Below, piece after piece: positions 46,682 to 60,768 of a DNA stretch of 64,000 nucleotides. Position 1 is the stretch's first letter. Every line of letters begins with the position of its first letter. A program made the position numbers and the translations under genes. The notes under the pieces are model-generated. The model did no database searches and had not been told where the DNA came from. It saw only the letters and a list, made by a program, of their open reading frames with translations. Source of the stretch: Trematomus loennbergii (Eukaryota; Chordata; Actinopteri; Perciformes; Nototheniidae); the NCBI GenBank assembly GCA_012861695.1, contig JAAOOA010000002.1, forward strand, positions 20,883,803 through 20,947,802, read 5' to 3'.

Positions 46682-49600
46682 GGAAACTTTGTGGAGCACC
46701 TTCGGAAGTGGAAGGAAAAGCAGAGATGTAGCCACATGATTAAAAAAATCCCAGAAGGGAGAACATTTCAGATAGAGAGGGTGGATGATTGATGGGGATC
46801 AGACGTTCTAGCAGGAGGAAGAGCAGACGTAGGGGTCAGCACTGATAGAGCCCCTCTTTTTGATCCGCCCACTTCAGAGCAGCCGGTCACTGACCTTCAA
46901 CCTAACCCCTGATAACCTCGCCCCTCCCTGATTCAGCCTTAATGTTGTCTGGAGAGTTTGTATCAGTCCTGATGCGACACAGGACCACCAGAGGGGAGAC
47001 TGTCTCCATCATGAAAGTACACTGGTCCAGACATTGATACGTGTGGCTGCTTAAAGCTATCTGTGTGTGTGACAGAGTGGACCAGTGATAATAAACCAGA
47101 CATGATGAGAGGATGGAGATTCCTAAGCCTGAACACAAACAAACTGACCCAATCTCTCCAGTGGGCTGATGGGTTTTCGACCACTTCCCAATATATGTAG
47201 CATGGCCTCATCACGCAGATATTAAATACATTAATCAGCGTGTCCTCTACCAGCAGGCCCTCTCTGCTGGTTTCTCTGGCGAGCGGCGACAATGTAAATA
47301 TTGAGTGAGCTCAGGCCTCCATATGGCGGCCAGTGATAAAGGACGCAGCGCGTGGGAGATGCACATTCCGCCACCGACTTCCATTTCCTGTCTCTCACCC
47401 ACCGGCTCTAACTAATTTCACAGATGACCACAGGCCTCTCGCAGAGGGAAAACTGTGCACAACCTGTGTGAGCATCAAGTGTCATTTACTGATACAGATG
47501 GTTTTTTTTATTTGGGGACGCAGAGTGGAGCTGGTATAAAAAATATCCGAAGATAATCTAGATTGGTTCTCGTGACATGCTTTTTGCACTTTCTGACATC
47601 GTAAATCTTTGTGCTTGGTTGGATTTTGTATACTAATCATAGCCAATAACAAACTGTGTATTAATACAAATTAGTTATTTGTTGTTTGGTCTGTATGTCG
47701 CATATTTATGAAAAATAGAGCGAGAGAGAAAAAAAGAGGTGACGTCTTCAAAAGCTATGGGTCCAGTTTAATCTCAAAACATATTAGATATATGTATTGT
47801 TAGGGAAAGCCAGCAAAGCCTCACACTAGGCTTGATAAATTACTTCAATTTTTTTTATAAATCAATGATTAAAGGTGTTGACTTATATTCTGCCTTCTGT
47901 TATGCCATCAAAATAAAATATATGATGTAAAGGTCTATTAAATACATTGTTATGTTATATTGGATTGCATTATAGGATCCCCTTGTTATTCTGTCCACGC
48001 TATGAAGGATATACAACCTGGGGTCAGCTCTGAATAACTATCAAAATTGTAAAATGTAATCAAATGCTTTAGAGGGATGTTGCTTACATCAAAGCTTATA
48101 TTCAAATATAAGACAATATAGGGTGAAAATGAGGGAAGTCAATACTAACCTGTACCAATAAGTCATAAAATCATACTGAGGAGTAAAGTCAGAATATCAC
48201 AGTGATTTTAAGGCCTATAGAATACATTTTGTGGTCATTTATCAAATTGCATTTTATTGTAAGGTGTTTTTATTATTCTGTCTAAAAAAACTCAACTTGA
48301 TGTGAATGATATATTGTATATTTAGATCTTAGAGGGACGCTGCTTAAATATCACAACAAAACAACGTACAGCAAATTATCATATGTCTATAACAAAGGTA
48401 AATAATGAGACATTTATTACAACATAGTGCCAGAGACAGCCTATCATAAGAGTGATGTGATGTTCTCTATAACAGCAGGCCTGTACTCTGTTATAATCAT
48501 TCTTATTAGGCTTCATATTAACTGACTGTCTCATGTAGACTATAAAAAGATACATGAGAGAAAGTCAATAGCAGGCCAGAAACAGGCCTACTGCAGGCCC
48601 AGAGAGCCTATTTAAAGCCAACAGTGGATCGTTGTGCTGCGTGATGGACTTCATGAATGGGAACGGGCTGCTGCTGAATGGCTCACAGCTCGAGGTCCAG
48701 AAAGCAGGAGATGAATGGGAGTCACGAGTCGGTACTCTGACTCTGGATCATCTCGAGCGGGCCTCACATCACATCAGGCCCATGAGTGTCGTGCATGACA
48801 AGACTTTACCCCCTAAAGGCTATTAGACTAAATGGATTATCGGAAAAGCCCCTTTATACACCGCGACCCTCGTAAAGCCACCCACAGCCTCTGTTTTCAA
48901 CACCTTAAAAACAAGCCGATCGCACTTGTTCTCTGCCATCACAAATGCGCTTCCTAACAGAGGATTCATCACGGACAGTGCGTGGGGATGAATCGGGTTT
49001 AACACCAAAACACAGCAGCCTCCATCTCCTCCTCAGCACCTGGAGGTTTGTTGTTGTTGTTGTTATCACGATGCTCGGCTCTTTCTCCGGACAACACCTG
49101 CGCATGAAAAGGCTCTGCAAGATGTCTCATCGCTAATTTCAGGATGGTCCTGACGCGATAAATAAGACATAAAACGCAGCAGCGGCTCTCACCTCAATGC
49201 AGGACTGGTGTCATGACGCTGCTGTCTCTGAGGGGTCCTGGCTTTAGATGTGAAGATTTGTTTTTGTTCTAGTCAGAATCAATCATGGTTTGTATTCCCA
49301 CTCTTCATCTGGTGTCCTCATCGGTTATTTGCGCTCACAGCCGGTCAGCTCCATCTCTCAGCTCGACGCACTGTGCGGCTGTACCTTTGGCTCTGCTGTC
49401 CACACACACTCACAAGTCACAAGCAATCACACGAAATGGTACTTCCGGTAAATACTTTCACAATAAAGCTCCAAGTTGTTGGTCAAATACGAAGCCCAAT
49501 GATGTTTTTTGCATTTGGGGGACAAAGAGATGCTGATTTTTTTTCGTCCAGGGGCGAGAGTGCCATTTCAATAAATGTAAATAATGTTAGGTCATTTTGT

Positions 49601-50527
49601 CGCAGGCAACTGACGTAGTAATTCACTGGATTGACGCACTTAAATAACAAAGGTATAAAAATACAATACAAATATGTTTCATATATGATTTGGAACATTT
49701 CGAAATGATGAGCTGTACGGTTTTGGACATTAAAAAGATATCAAGTACTCATTTATGACATTTTACATTATTGCATGTTTAGCTAACTGGCTGTGCATTG
49801 AATCAAATCATCTTTTTTCCCATAATTACTTTCAATATATACACAATTCATGCCAGTAGAGAGAGATGGTTAACACAAAATGTGTTTTCCTTCTTGTAAT
49901 TACTTTTATTACCACAATTGTTCTCGTTTACTCGAGATGTGTTTAAGGCATCTACTACACCCAGGCACATAAACGATAGGTACTGTTACCCTGGTTTCCA
50001 TTCAACTGAATTGTCATTCAGTTTTGTTTAATTTCATCATTTGAATAACTGAACACATTTGAAATGTGGAAATATGTATGGGTTTTGAAACAGAACTAGT
50101 TGTTGATATTCCAGCACTCTACTTGCATGATGAATCTGTGCTGTGTAAGAGTATGCTGCATGTGAAAACTGTTTGTATAGGATCATTTCCTGTTTACTAT
50201 CATTTGAGGGACTACAATACACAGATAATGAAAAAGCTCATGCTCACATGGATATAGTGAACTGAGAATACATTGTGGTCCAGATAAATAATGCATTGAG
50301 TTTTGATTCCTGAAAAGCTGACATTTTAAAGAAACGCTACTAGAAAGCCATTCAGACAGCCACCAGGAGAAAAAAAAAAGTTGAACCATTCTCAGGTAAT
50401 ATGGTGTCACGTGTGTTTCCTAATAGATGAGTCACATTTGGTAAAACTCTGTAGGCTTTTATTTTGAAGGCCCAATCAAGAACTGTCATTTTCTGTCTGT
50501 TTCTTGACCACAGCTTCCTTCACTGGG

Positions 50528-50554
50528 GGTGTGTGTGTGTGTGTGGTGTGTGTG

Positions 50555-50587
<33 letters not shown>

Positions 50588-50590
50588 TGT
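50528..50590. repeat. (GT)n microsatellite with two GTGGTG slips
   Basis: Slips occur near 50545 and 50554. A GCGC step interrupts the array near its right end. Confidence 0.95.
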
Positions 50591-51387
50591 GATCTATTAA
50601 CAGCCAGCGATGACTGACCCTTAAAGGACCACGCCCTTTTTATTGTTGTCTTAACTGAGAAAAAAGGAAGTCGTGAGTGTTTTGAAAAGGCACTGTGTAT
50701 AGGCCTATGTGTATATATTACACATACACACATACATATAACCATATACAGTAACAGTATTGACTGTATGGATAAAGCCTTCTTGTATTTTCTCACTTAT
50801 TATTTTAAACTGACTCTTTGATGAATTACACTTATGTACATGTTGTTGTTTGGCTGAATGAGACCTTTCCTCGTGGCTAACTGAGTGGTAAACATCACTT
50901 AGCCACGCACACCTTCACTACTAATCCACTTTGAGAGGATTGAATCTGTGGCTTCCTGGGGGGTTAAAGGCTAAAGAATAACGTGGTCAGACCAGAGACA
51001 GGTGGCAGTGGGAGAGGAGAAGCAGCTCTAAAAGGTCCGATTATAATCTGCATCTGCTTCTCAGTCAGAGCTGTCTGACTCTGATCTTGTTTTGCCAACT
51101 TATTTTCTCAGCTGTTAAGCAGCTCTAACCGATCCTCGTAATGATTAGCAGTAGTAAAGCATTTGATTGAAATGTTGCCAGCTTTATATCTCAAAGTGTC
51201 CCAATAGGAAACAGCTCAGGGATTCCCAACTCAAAACAACAGACTCTTTACAGATGATCTTCTGTGAAGAGGTCCACGGAAAATAAAGCCACTTCCTGTT
51301 AATAACTTGTATTCCTGTTAATCCCTTATGACATTGTTTAAAACTAATATAGTGGTTTACATTGGGAACCACTGTCTATAGTGTCTT

Positions 51388-51632
51388 TATTGGACTGTCT
51401 TTCTTTTTTACTACCTCTATAGTGTATTAAATATATATAATTCTGGTTATAGTGTTTATACACATCATTACTGTTCATATTACATTAGCGTTTTCATATC
51501 TGTTATATGTATAAACTAATATTATACTTATACATTAGACTGCTTCTTTTGCACAGCTGATAGATGCTAACGGCATGTTGTTGTCCCAGTATTTGTACCC
51601 TGTGCAATGACAATAAAGTTCAATTGAATCTC
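51388..51632 (+). mobile_element. LINE 3' UTR-like fragment
   Basis: AT-rich sequence ends TATTTGTACCCTGTGCAATG then ACAATAAAGTTCAATTGAAT. This is the kind of 3' UTR and tail seen in fish L2-type LINEs (ACAATAAAG followed by a TTGAAT-like tail). No coding part is present. Confidence 0.55.
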
Positions 51633-53238
51633 ATTCACATAGTCCACTGTCAACTATAAACATCTAAAATAATAAAATCTATTCAGTGAGATCAGTGAGG
51701 ATGAGCCACCAAAGTTGTTTTATTAACTGTGATGGTGACGACAGAAACCTTTGAGCTCATTACGATCAATTCAAACCCAGAGTGGAGCTGCTGAATGAAA
51801 CAAAAAGAGACCTGGGCTGGGCGAGGACTCTCTCTGTGTGTCTCTCCAGAGACCCTCGCTTCTTATTGATCCTCACACACTTCCTGCCGGAAGGATGAAT
51901 CAACGGGAGCCTCGGGGGGCAGCGGCCGCTTCAACCTCCTGGCCATTTTCAGACTCGTCACTGTCTCTCCCACACCACCTCTGCTTTTTTGTTTCTTCAT
52001 CACGTCTGAATCCCTCCGATCCACCATCAACTGTTCACCTTGCTTCTTAATTCCTCCCATCTCACCCCCAAAGGTCACTGTTTTCAGAGACTTGTGTCCC
52101 TTCATGAAGACACACAATACAGTACGATGGCAGAGCAGGAACTCTAAACGTAACACTGCACACAAACAGCTCGGCCTCCTCGGTGGGCGTCATTGATCAG
52201 GAGTTCAAATATAGACAGGCTGAAAGACAAGTGAGAAAAAAAGAGATGCTTTTGAGCTGGTTTCCTGTGAAAGCATCTAAAGTGGTTGGGATGGAGATTG
52301 GCCTCCTGAGGCTCTTTGAAGATCAATGTGTCAGCAGGCTTTTATAAGAAACTGCCCCTCACTGTCTCCTGATCAGAAAAACACACTTTGAGCGATACAG
52401 AAATGTGGCTTGCCTCTGCAGATGCCATTGTGTTTAAAAGGGAGATCATTCTAAACCACGGCTGCACCCTTGTAGAAATGTGTGAACGAACAGTGCGCAC
52501 ACTTTTTTTATTCTGTCACCTGAACACAGGGAAATATCTGCCAGTTTACGCAGGCCTTATCTAATCTGAAGTAAACATTGAATATTGCTTTGAACCGGTA
52601 TTCTGCATCTTGTGACTGTAACACTCTCTTGTATAAAGCATGCCAAGGACACTATTCGGGGAACTATTTGTACCTCTGTATGTGATGACTACTTCCATTC
52701 TTGCAAGGATAATAAATACATATCCTGATATTGAAGATCAAGCCGGTGACGAGTGATATTTTTCTAACATTCCTGATAGGAGGAAGTTTACATGACAAAT
52801 GAGGGATGCCTACTTCCTCACAACCACAAACCAACCTTTATATTCAACAGCTACATCATGACGGTGAGGATGAACATGGACTTATACCAATATCAGCCAC
52901 CTATGTTAAAATAATTCGACGTGTTGTCTAGGATACATTGTGAGACAATGAAATATGATCAAAGGGGAATAAAAAGGCTTGTCAACATGAAAACACCACA
53001 CATTTAAAAAAAATTAAAAAAAAGTATTTTCTAACACTGTAATGATACACTAATGAAAACACGAACATGCAGCTAAATCCTACACAGACCGCAACCAGTG
53101 AACCAGGAGCTATTAGGGCCCTACTGTTAGCCTGCCATAAATATGTTATTATTATTCAATATATGGACGTGACTTTGATAATATTTGTCGACCTCTATAT
53201 TGCCTGTTGTCTTTGCTTACACAAAATATCACCAACAC

Positions 53239-53617
53239 TTAAAGGTGGGGTATGTAATTTATTTCAGAAACACTTTTTGTTATATTCCATGGAATGCTCT
53301 TAACATCCCGATAGCAATGAATATATGAAATGCTTTGACAATAAATACATAAAAAATGTTCATCTGTGGAAGCCGTGGTGCTGTAAAAAGCACGACCAAT
53401 CATTTTAGCCAGCCCGGCTAAAATGACTGGATGGCCTACCTGCCTGTCAGCCTTCCATCTGTGCACAAACTTATCTCGTGCCCTCATTGGTCATGTGCGC
53501 GTTCGTGTGTGTTGGAGGAGGAGCTCTGTAAGGAAGAGGCAGATTTTTTGGGCTGTGTATTTTCAAATTCTAGCGCACTCGAGCTGGTTTCTCCAAAATG
53601 ACATACCCCACCTTTAA
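53239..53617. mobile_element. TTAA-flanked inverted-repeat element, copy 1
   Basis: The element is bounded by TTAA on both sides. Its ends are inverted repeats (AGGTGGGGTATGT at the left, ACATACCCCACCT at the right). It is alignable throughout with the copy at 63215-63584 in the same orientation, including TGCTCTTAACATCCCGATAG and CCTCATTGGTCATGTGCGCG. It has no meaningful coding frame, so it is non-autonomous. TTAA duplication is typical of piggyBac transposons, but the termini are not the classic piggyBac CCC start, so the superfamily is uncertain. Confidence 0.85.
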
Positions 53618-53924
53618 GTTAACCTAAAGCCAGAATAAACAGCATGGTTAGCCTGAGGATGATACTGTGAGACTTTATTTATTTAGGATATTTACATTGT
53701 TAATGATTTTATTTATTTATTAGAAAACATTTTTAAAAGAATTGCAATATTATGCCACTCTATTTTTAAAATGTAATTATTGTCATAAAACCGTATTAAA
53801 TTATATTAATATAGAATTTTACAATTATTCCTCGGACAAAATATTTCCTAACCAAACTAGATACTATGGTATTCCTACCCTGCTGGGAGTTGCAAGCTGC
53901 AGTATCCCTGATTAACAAACCCAA

Positions 53925-53972
53925 GGTGTGTGTGTGTGTGTGTGTGTGTTGTGTGTGTGTGTGTGTGTGTGT
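53925..53972. repeat. (GT)n microsatellite with one slip
   Basis: A GTTGTG slip occurs near 53950. Confidence 0.95.
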
Positions 53973-54514
53973 TAACATCACACATAGTAGTTGTATTATT
54001 ATTATTAGTAGTAGTAGTTTTAGCCCAGTTAGATCTCATCACTCGATCACAGAAGTGTCACTTTGCCAGCTGAGTCACGCCAACTTTCACTTGCAACCAC
54101 TTGAACGGAGGTGACAAGAAATCATCTGCGTTGATCCTCAGATGCCAAGCTGCTTGGTGTGTGAGTGTGCGTGTGTGTGTTCTGTGTCACTGTGTACCTG
54201 GGGTTGTGTTTATCCCGCTGAGCTGGCAGGGGATGATGCAGGATGTGTGATGATGTCATCCAAGCGCCTCTCCTGGAGATGAGCCCAGGATAGACCAGTG
54301 ACACTGTAAACAACACGAGGAAACAACAGGAAGGAAAGCACGTCCGTTAGTCATCTGTTGTAAATAAACTGCTATAAACTTTGGGGTGCTTTAGGAAACA
54401 TAAGGCAGGGGTGGAAAATAAGTACATTTACTGTATGACTTTTTACTCTTACATTTCAGACTGAAATAATGTTCATTTTACTTCAACATAATTATTTCAC
54501 AGCTACAGTTACTG

Positions 54515-54735
54515 CACTCAAAAAAATGTGAAACGTTGACTTGATTAAATGTATTATGTTAACAGAAAACATAATTGTATTAGGTTAGTTGAAAGCTAAG
54601 ATAAGATAATATTACGTTTAAATAAAAAACAATAGATTCAACTTAATATTATTGCTTTCAACTAACGTAATACAATTATGTGAAACCTGTTGACATTATA
54701 CAATTAATTAAAGTCACTGTTTAATTTTTTCAGTG
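54515..54735. mobile_element. Fold-back MITE-like element
   Basis: The 221-bp segment begins CACTCAAAAAAAT and ends ATTTTTTCAGTG. The two halves are imperfect inverted repeats of each other over about 100 bp: ACATAATTGTATTAGGTTAG with TTGAAAGC on the left matches the reverse of GCTTTCAA with CTAACGTAATACAATTATGT on the right. No clear target duplication was found. Confidence 0.7.
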
Positions 54736-55523
54736 TGGTTACAAACAAGATTAAGATCTTACAAACAAAAACATGTGCTGTAAAGATTAACAACAGCAAC
54801 TAATAAGGGAGTAAATATAAACTACATTTTACATTTGAATACCTTAAGTTCAAGTTATTACTGTTTACTTTTACTTAAGTGAATGTATAATGCAGGATTG
54901 TATGGTATCTTGGTATGTCTGCATTGAGGTTTGTATTTGCTTTAGTACGGGAATATTTATCTTGTTTTTCCTCGGACGCTAAAACAACTCAAAATATATT
55001 CATTGTCATCCTTTTCTTTGCCATGAACTGAGCTTCCACATTTGATAAAAGTGAAGTAATAATCATAAATAATCATTAAAACTAAATGAGGAAATAGCAT
55101 GTTTTAGAAGGATGATGGGCCATGCATAAACAAATAACTATATATACCTGTGATTGTTTGTTTTCTAATGAACAACAGTCAAAAACCTCAACATCAGAAA
55201 TAGAAATATACTAATGGATATTGGAGGTAATGCTGGAAAACAATGCCATTTTTTTTTAGCACAAACTGAACATTGGGGTTAATTCATGTAGAAATTAGGC
55301 TGTAAATCAAATCATTTGAATATGTTAATCATGTCTTTTCTTCTTCGCAATGACTGTATAATCTTTTGTCTGTGAATTAACGTGATGTAAATCCACCCGT
55401 CACTTCCTATCACCTTCCCCAGACGAGGTGAGAGGAAGGCAGGGTGGGGAGGGTCTTTAGAGGGGAGGGGTGGGGGGGGGAGACATGCTCCATATTCAGC
55501 ATCCGGACTAGCTGATCTGGGAT

Positions 55524-55625
55524 CACGTGGCTTAGAGTCAGCCAGACGATGTCAGAGCAAATCAGAGAGCAGGGGAGCGTTCAGCATGGGGCCACCTGAC
55601 AGAGGAGGCCTGTTTCCATAGCAAC
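55524..55625. promoter_or_regulatory. E-box and X-box-like (RFX) motif cluster
   Basis: CACGTG at 55524-55529 and GTTTCCATAGCAAC at 55612-55625 (RFX consensus GTNRCCNNRGYAAC-like imperfect palindrome) lie in a locally GC-richer segment just left of the largest CA array. This may be an intergenic regulatory element. It is inferred from motif match only. Confidence 0.4.
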
Positions 55626-55764
55626 ACCCATGGGGGGAGGGTGATGATGAAGGGGGTGAACCGAGTACATGCAGACAGAGGGAAGAAGAAGAAAGAGAGA
55701 GGGAACAGAGACATTTCCAACGGGGATTATGACTGAATGAATTATCCAAATAAAACGAATAACA

Positions 55765-56059
<295 letters not shown>

Positions 56060-57592
56060 CATGCAACAGACCTCTACAGTTTATGGTCTGAGCTACTCAG
56101 AGACACAAAGGATGAATCCTGAATGGTGTGTAGGTTCTGTGAATGCGCTGAATGAGATATTCACAGCTACAGAGAATGAATGAGGAGGATGTCTCTGAAT
56201 GGGAGCAATGTCTGCGAGGAAAAAATATCTAACGCAGGATTCAGTGTTTCCATAACTCCTCCACTGATCTGCTGCTCCACTGAAAAACTGCTAGAACTGA
56301 AAACTGTTCATTCATTCAGGACATCATCAGCCAAATGATGAAATAAAAAAACAAACAATTTTAACAATTGTCCCTTATGAGGCAAAAATGCCAAATCATA
56401 TTTGTTTTTAGCTTCTTTAATGGGTAATCATTATAAACCGAATATGTTTTGGCTGTTAGTTGATTAATTAAAATGCTGAGCTCAGCATATGTCCAAATTC
56501 CCAGAGCATTGGAGCATACAGTTATTTTTTTTAACCTTCAGCATATTAAACTTCATTCAAAATAACAAAATAAAATGTTGTTTATGAATTAAATCTGTTC
56601 AGTTGATTTCTTGAATAGTGTATTTTATATGGTTTAAAGTAAAAAATGTTAGTCTATCAATGAACCTCTTTAACACCGGAGGCATTTAAGATATTAAGTA
56701 TATGAATACAAATGTAGAATACAAACTAATGTGATTAAAATGCCCAATTACATTGTTGTCATCAGGTAAAGCAACCTTTCAGCATATATAAGAATTTGAT
56801 GATGGCTATTTGAAAACAAATCATAAGTCGCATCCCTAAAGCGCTCAGTGAGGGCGGTCAATAGGTTTACAGATGATAAAGGAAAACAAAATGTATTACA
56901 TTCACTCATTAAAAATGTTTAAAACTAAAAGGGATGTGTTGTATAACATAACATAAACCCAGTGTGGAAAATGGATAAGGCGAAACAGGAGGAAGCTTCC
57001 AGCAGACAGACGAGAGTCAGCTAAATAATTCATCTTCATAATCAAACATAACTTTACTGCCCTCTGCTGAACCCATAATGGAGATGAAATAATGGAGATG
57101 AAAACCCACAACTGTAAAAGAGAGAAGGAACATTTCCACGTTTTCTTTTTATGCCTCCACAGAACGTTTCATTTGCTCACTGCAGAGGGACATTTTGGAA
57201 CTGTCTCAAAACAAACATGACAGTGCAGAAATTAAAATGCTGACCCATCAAATGTACCGTCATTAAAGAAAGCTCTGAACAAAGATTAGTCCACGAAGTG
57301 ACCCGTCCACCGCAGCAAAAATAACCTCAGGCCATTACAGGCTTACTTAAGACTTTTGTTATTCCGCAGATGGAGGTTGTTAATATTTATGGAGCTGAGG
57401 ATGGGCAGCTGGAGGAGCCGAGACGAAGGAGGAAAGAAAGATGGAGGGCGGGGAGAGGAAGAAGGTGTGTGAATCCGAGGTTTGGGGTCAAAGGTGAATG
57501 CTTCTCCGGAGGCGGTAATTGCGCTGAGATTGCTCAGTCTGCTGTGATTGATAAGCAAAAACTGGCTTAAGGTAGAGACAGGACAAGGAGGA

Positions 57593-57594
<2 letters not shown>

Positions 57595-57634
<40 letters not shown>

Positions 57635-57643
57635 GGGGGGGGG
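57595..57643. repeat. (GT)n microsatellite ending in a G run
   Basis: GT units are followed by a run of about a dozen G. Confidence 0.95.
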
Positions 57644-58298
57644 CACACTGCCATTCTCGTTAGTCTTTAATGGCTGTGAGCTGAGGTACTCTTTAAGAGG
57701 ACGCCTCATGAAAAATGCAGTCTGATTCAGTCATAATACTAAAATACCAGCAGCTATCAGTGGGTCTTGACATTTGAATCAGCACATTTGTTCCTCTGTT
57801 TCCTTCAGACCCCGATAGCTCTCTCTGGGTTCAGCTTTTTAACAGATATTTCCTCACTGTGCTCACAGTCAGCCTACATGTCTCTTTAGCATCATGACTT
57901 GTGTAAAAGAGACCATTGCTATATTACTCTTTGTTTAAAATGGTATGGCTGGTGTCCTTTTATTTATTATTATTATTATTTTAGATTTACTGGAAAGGAT
58001 CAACAGTAGCCATGATTATTGTAATGATTGTATAAATACTACACTGTAAAATGTACTACATACTATAAAAAAACTCTGTTGAAAGTAAAAAGCCAGAAAA
58101 ATGTATAAGTAAATACCCCGTTACTGTTATACATGCCATCATCAAAATATCATTACTAAAGCATTATTGTAAAAGCATGTTTTAATCGTTGTAGGCTCAT
58201 TGGTTGAGGTGGTACTTGTTTCTAACACATATGTTTCGTTATGAATCAAGCTGATTATCTTCTTGGTTTTTCAGTGAAAATGAGAGATTTGATATGTC

Positions 58299-58753
58299 GG
58301 TACCACTTTACAATAAGACTACCCTTATAAAGGGTTTACGAATAGTTTGTAATTCATGTATTAATTAGGTTGTGAACACTTTATAAATCATTAATAAGCT
58401 TTTATAAGACATGAGATAAACAGGGCGACTGTGACCGGTTGCTTGCCAAATAGAGAGCCCACATTTATCTGTACTGCTAAGTCTTATATTGGCTACTTAG
58501 CTTACTTCGTCTTCTTCATCAGCCAGCATCCTTGGTATCTGTTGTTCACCGAGTTGATTCTCGCCAAGTAGCCAATATAAGGCTTAGTCATCTTGCCAAA
58601 TAGTGAGCCTGTGTTGATGTATGCAAACTATGTTAGAACTGGTTTATAAATGGTTCTTAATGATTAATAAAGTGTTTACAACCCTCATTCATAACCTAAT
58701 TATAAACCCTTTATGAATCCTTTATAAAGGTAGTCTTATTGTAAAGTGGTACC
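58299..58753. mobile_element. hAT-like inverted-repeat element with 8-bp target duplication
   Basis: The ends are perfect inverted repeats beginning GGTACCACTTTACAATAAGA, with alignable arms of about 100 bp each. The element is flanked by identical 8-bp duplications, GATATGTC at 58291-58298 and 58754-58761, the signature length of hAT transposons. The centre has a second inverted repeat (TTATATTGGCTACTTAGC near 58482-58502 against its reverse near 58566-58585) and a direct repeat of CTTGCCAAATAG. There is no transposase frame, so it is non-autonomous. Confidence 0.9.
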
Positions 58754-59689
58754 GATATGTCTTTACAATGACCCAAGGATAAAGTATTGTTTTACCCAAC
58801 CAACAGTAGCCTACAAACCTTGACATTAATAAAACAAGTTTTCACATTCAATCAATTCTGGGAAAAAATGATAGATTCTCAAATAATTAGTGTCTGTTTG
58901 CAGCGTAAAAATCTTAATTTGTAAACTAGCCAAAATTGACAGATACATGTAATAAAAAGGACAATATTTACCTCTGAGATTGACTGGATTGGAAGTTTAA
59001 AGTGGAATGCAAAGTTAAAACAAAAAAATGTACAGGTACCTCAACATTTCCCCTGTGATTGTGTTCAGGGAAAATGTCACTGGGTGAAACAGTGTCTCAT
59101 TGATAACTCTTGGACAACAATGGAGCTTTACGACAGTGATTTTCAACGACCGGACAGCAAAGACTGTCATCTGACTAAACATATCTCCCTCCACCGTCAC
59201 CACCATGCTGCCTGTGCCATCGATAAGGAAAGACAAGGTGATAAGAAAAACGGTTTGCTTAAATAGACCTGAGTATCTCACCTCCTTTTACCACATGATG
59301 GGCTTCTCTGTCGGCAGCCGGCTTCATGCGAGGGACAGAAAAAAAACACACCCTCTCACTGTCATTGTTGCAAGCTTTTAGAAATCAGCTGTCAACTTAA
59401 AGGAGAAATCAGAGAGTAATTTTCTTCGTAATATCCAAACAGTGGAGCTAAACCAGGAATCAGCTGGTCCAGCTATTAGGACAACTTCACTCATGTTTTT
59501 TTACTCTTTTCTTGAGATTTAGTTGACAATTAAAAAGAAATCCACAATATCTGGTAGTCATTCAACAGCACAAGTGTTGCTATAACTGTCTTCAACTTTA
59601 CACCAAATAGTGTAATAATACATTAAAAGAAAAATGTGCAATACTGCAATACTTACCTTCATCTTGCAGCTACTTCATTACTCTCCATT

Positions 59690-59800
59690 AGTTACCCATT
59701 TAATGTTTATTTTTATTAATGTGTGCCTGCCACTTAAATTCTGCTGTAACGATGTACTGTACATTTCCTCTGTGTGGGACTAATATAACTATTCTAATTA
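59690..59800 (+). mobile_element. LINE 3' UTR-like fragment
   Basis: GTACTGTACATTTCCTCTGT followed by GTGGGACTAAT matches the remembered 3' UTR wording of fish LINEs (TTTCC...GTGTGGGACTAATAAAGG). It is short and diverged. Confidence 0.45.
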
Positions 59801-59933
59801 ATATATTCTATGTCATGCACACATTATAAAACAAACATATCAATATGTTGCCAGCTTCACTACAACACAGTGCTCACAAGACATTTTAAATTAAAATGAT
59901 ACCAGGAACGATGCTGCATAGTCTTTATTTGGA

Positions 59934-59939
59934 ATATAT
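59934..59939 (-). terminator. Candidate poly(A) signal of the CASP transcript
   Basis: A reverse-strand AATAAA about 830 bp past the CASP stop codon. It is the first canonical hexamer I noticed in that direction. A match by chance is possible in AT-rich DNA. Confidence 0.3.
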
Positions 59940-60768
59940 CTGCGATGTCAGGGAGAAGAGAAAGAAGTAAGCAGGTAAGCATGCACAGTGATCCTTCAAG
60001 AGAATAATACGAGGAAGCTATTTTAGTTAGTAACCATTAGTGTATCGCTGCCCCTCACCCTCATCTCTTAATTTCTTCATATCTAACAGTAACAATTAAA
60101 TGATTTAAACATTCAAAACAAATTTTACGAATGAATCAATGATATTAGTCAAACTCAAGTAGGACACATCTCAGAAGATTGAGCCCTAGGAATAACTACT
60201 GTATATATTGTTCCATTGCCATAACCTCCTAAAACGACCACCTCCTCATTAATGCCCCTTATACTTATACATAACACTCCCCAATCTAATTATAACCTCA
60301 ACCATATTACCTTTAATCTTATATTAACTTTATTTCTAATGATTACATTTCTCTAATTATTCTAAATTCCAGCTAAACCCAGGATAAATCACAAAACAAA
60401 ATAATCCTTGTACTCTGGTCCCTTCTGTACGGGAAGATACACACAATATTAACTTCATTTCATGTGTGCTTCAACGGCACAGATTATATCACATGATCAA
60501 TTATTTGCTTTCCTTATTATGTTAAGAGTATAAGAGGAAACCAAGGATTATAGTTTTAGACTTATATATATTATCCTTATGATTATATTTAGAGAAACAA
60601 AAACAAGAATCTGTTTTTGAATCAACCGTCGGATTTGCAGCCTTAAACCGCCCCCTAGTGGATATTAAAAGCTATTGCAAGAAGAAAAGTGAAGCCCCGT
60701 CTTCATGAGGAGCTCAAAGAGGGACCTCTTCTGAGCAGGACATGCATGCTGCTGAATGTGGGACCAGC

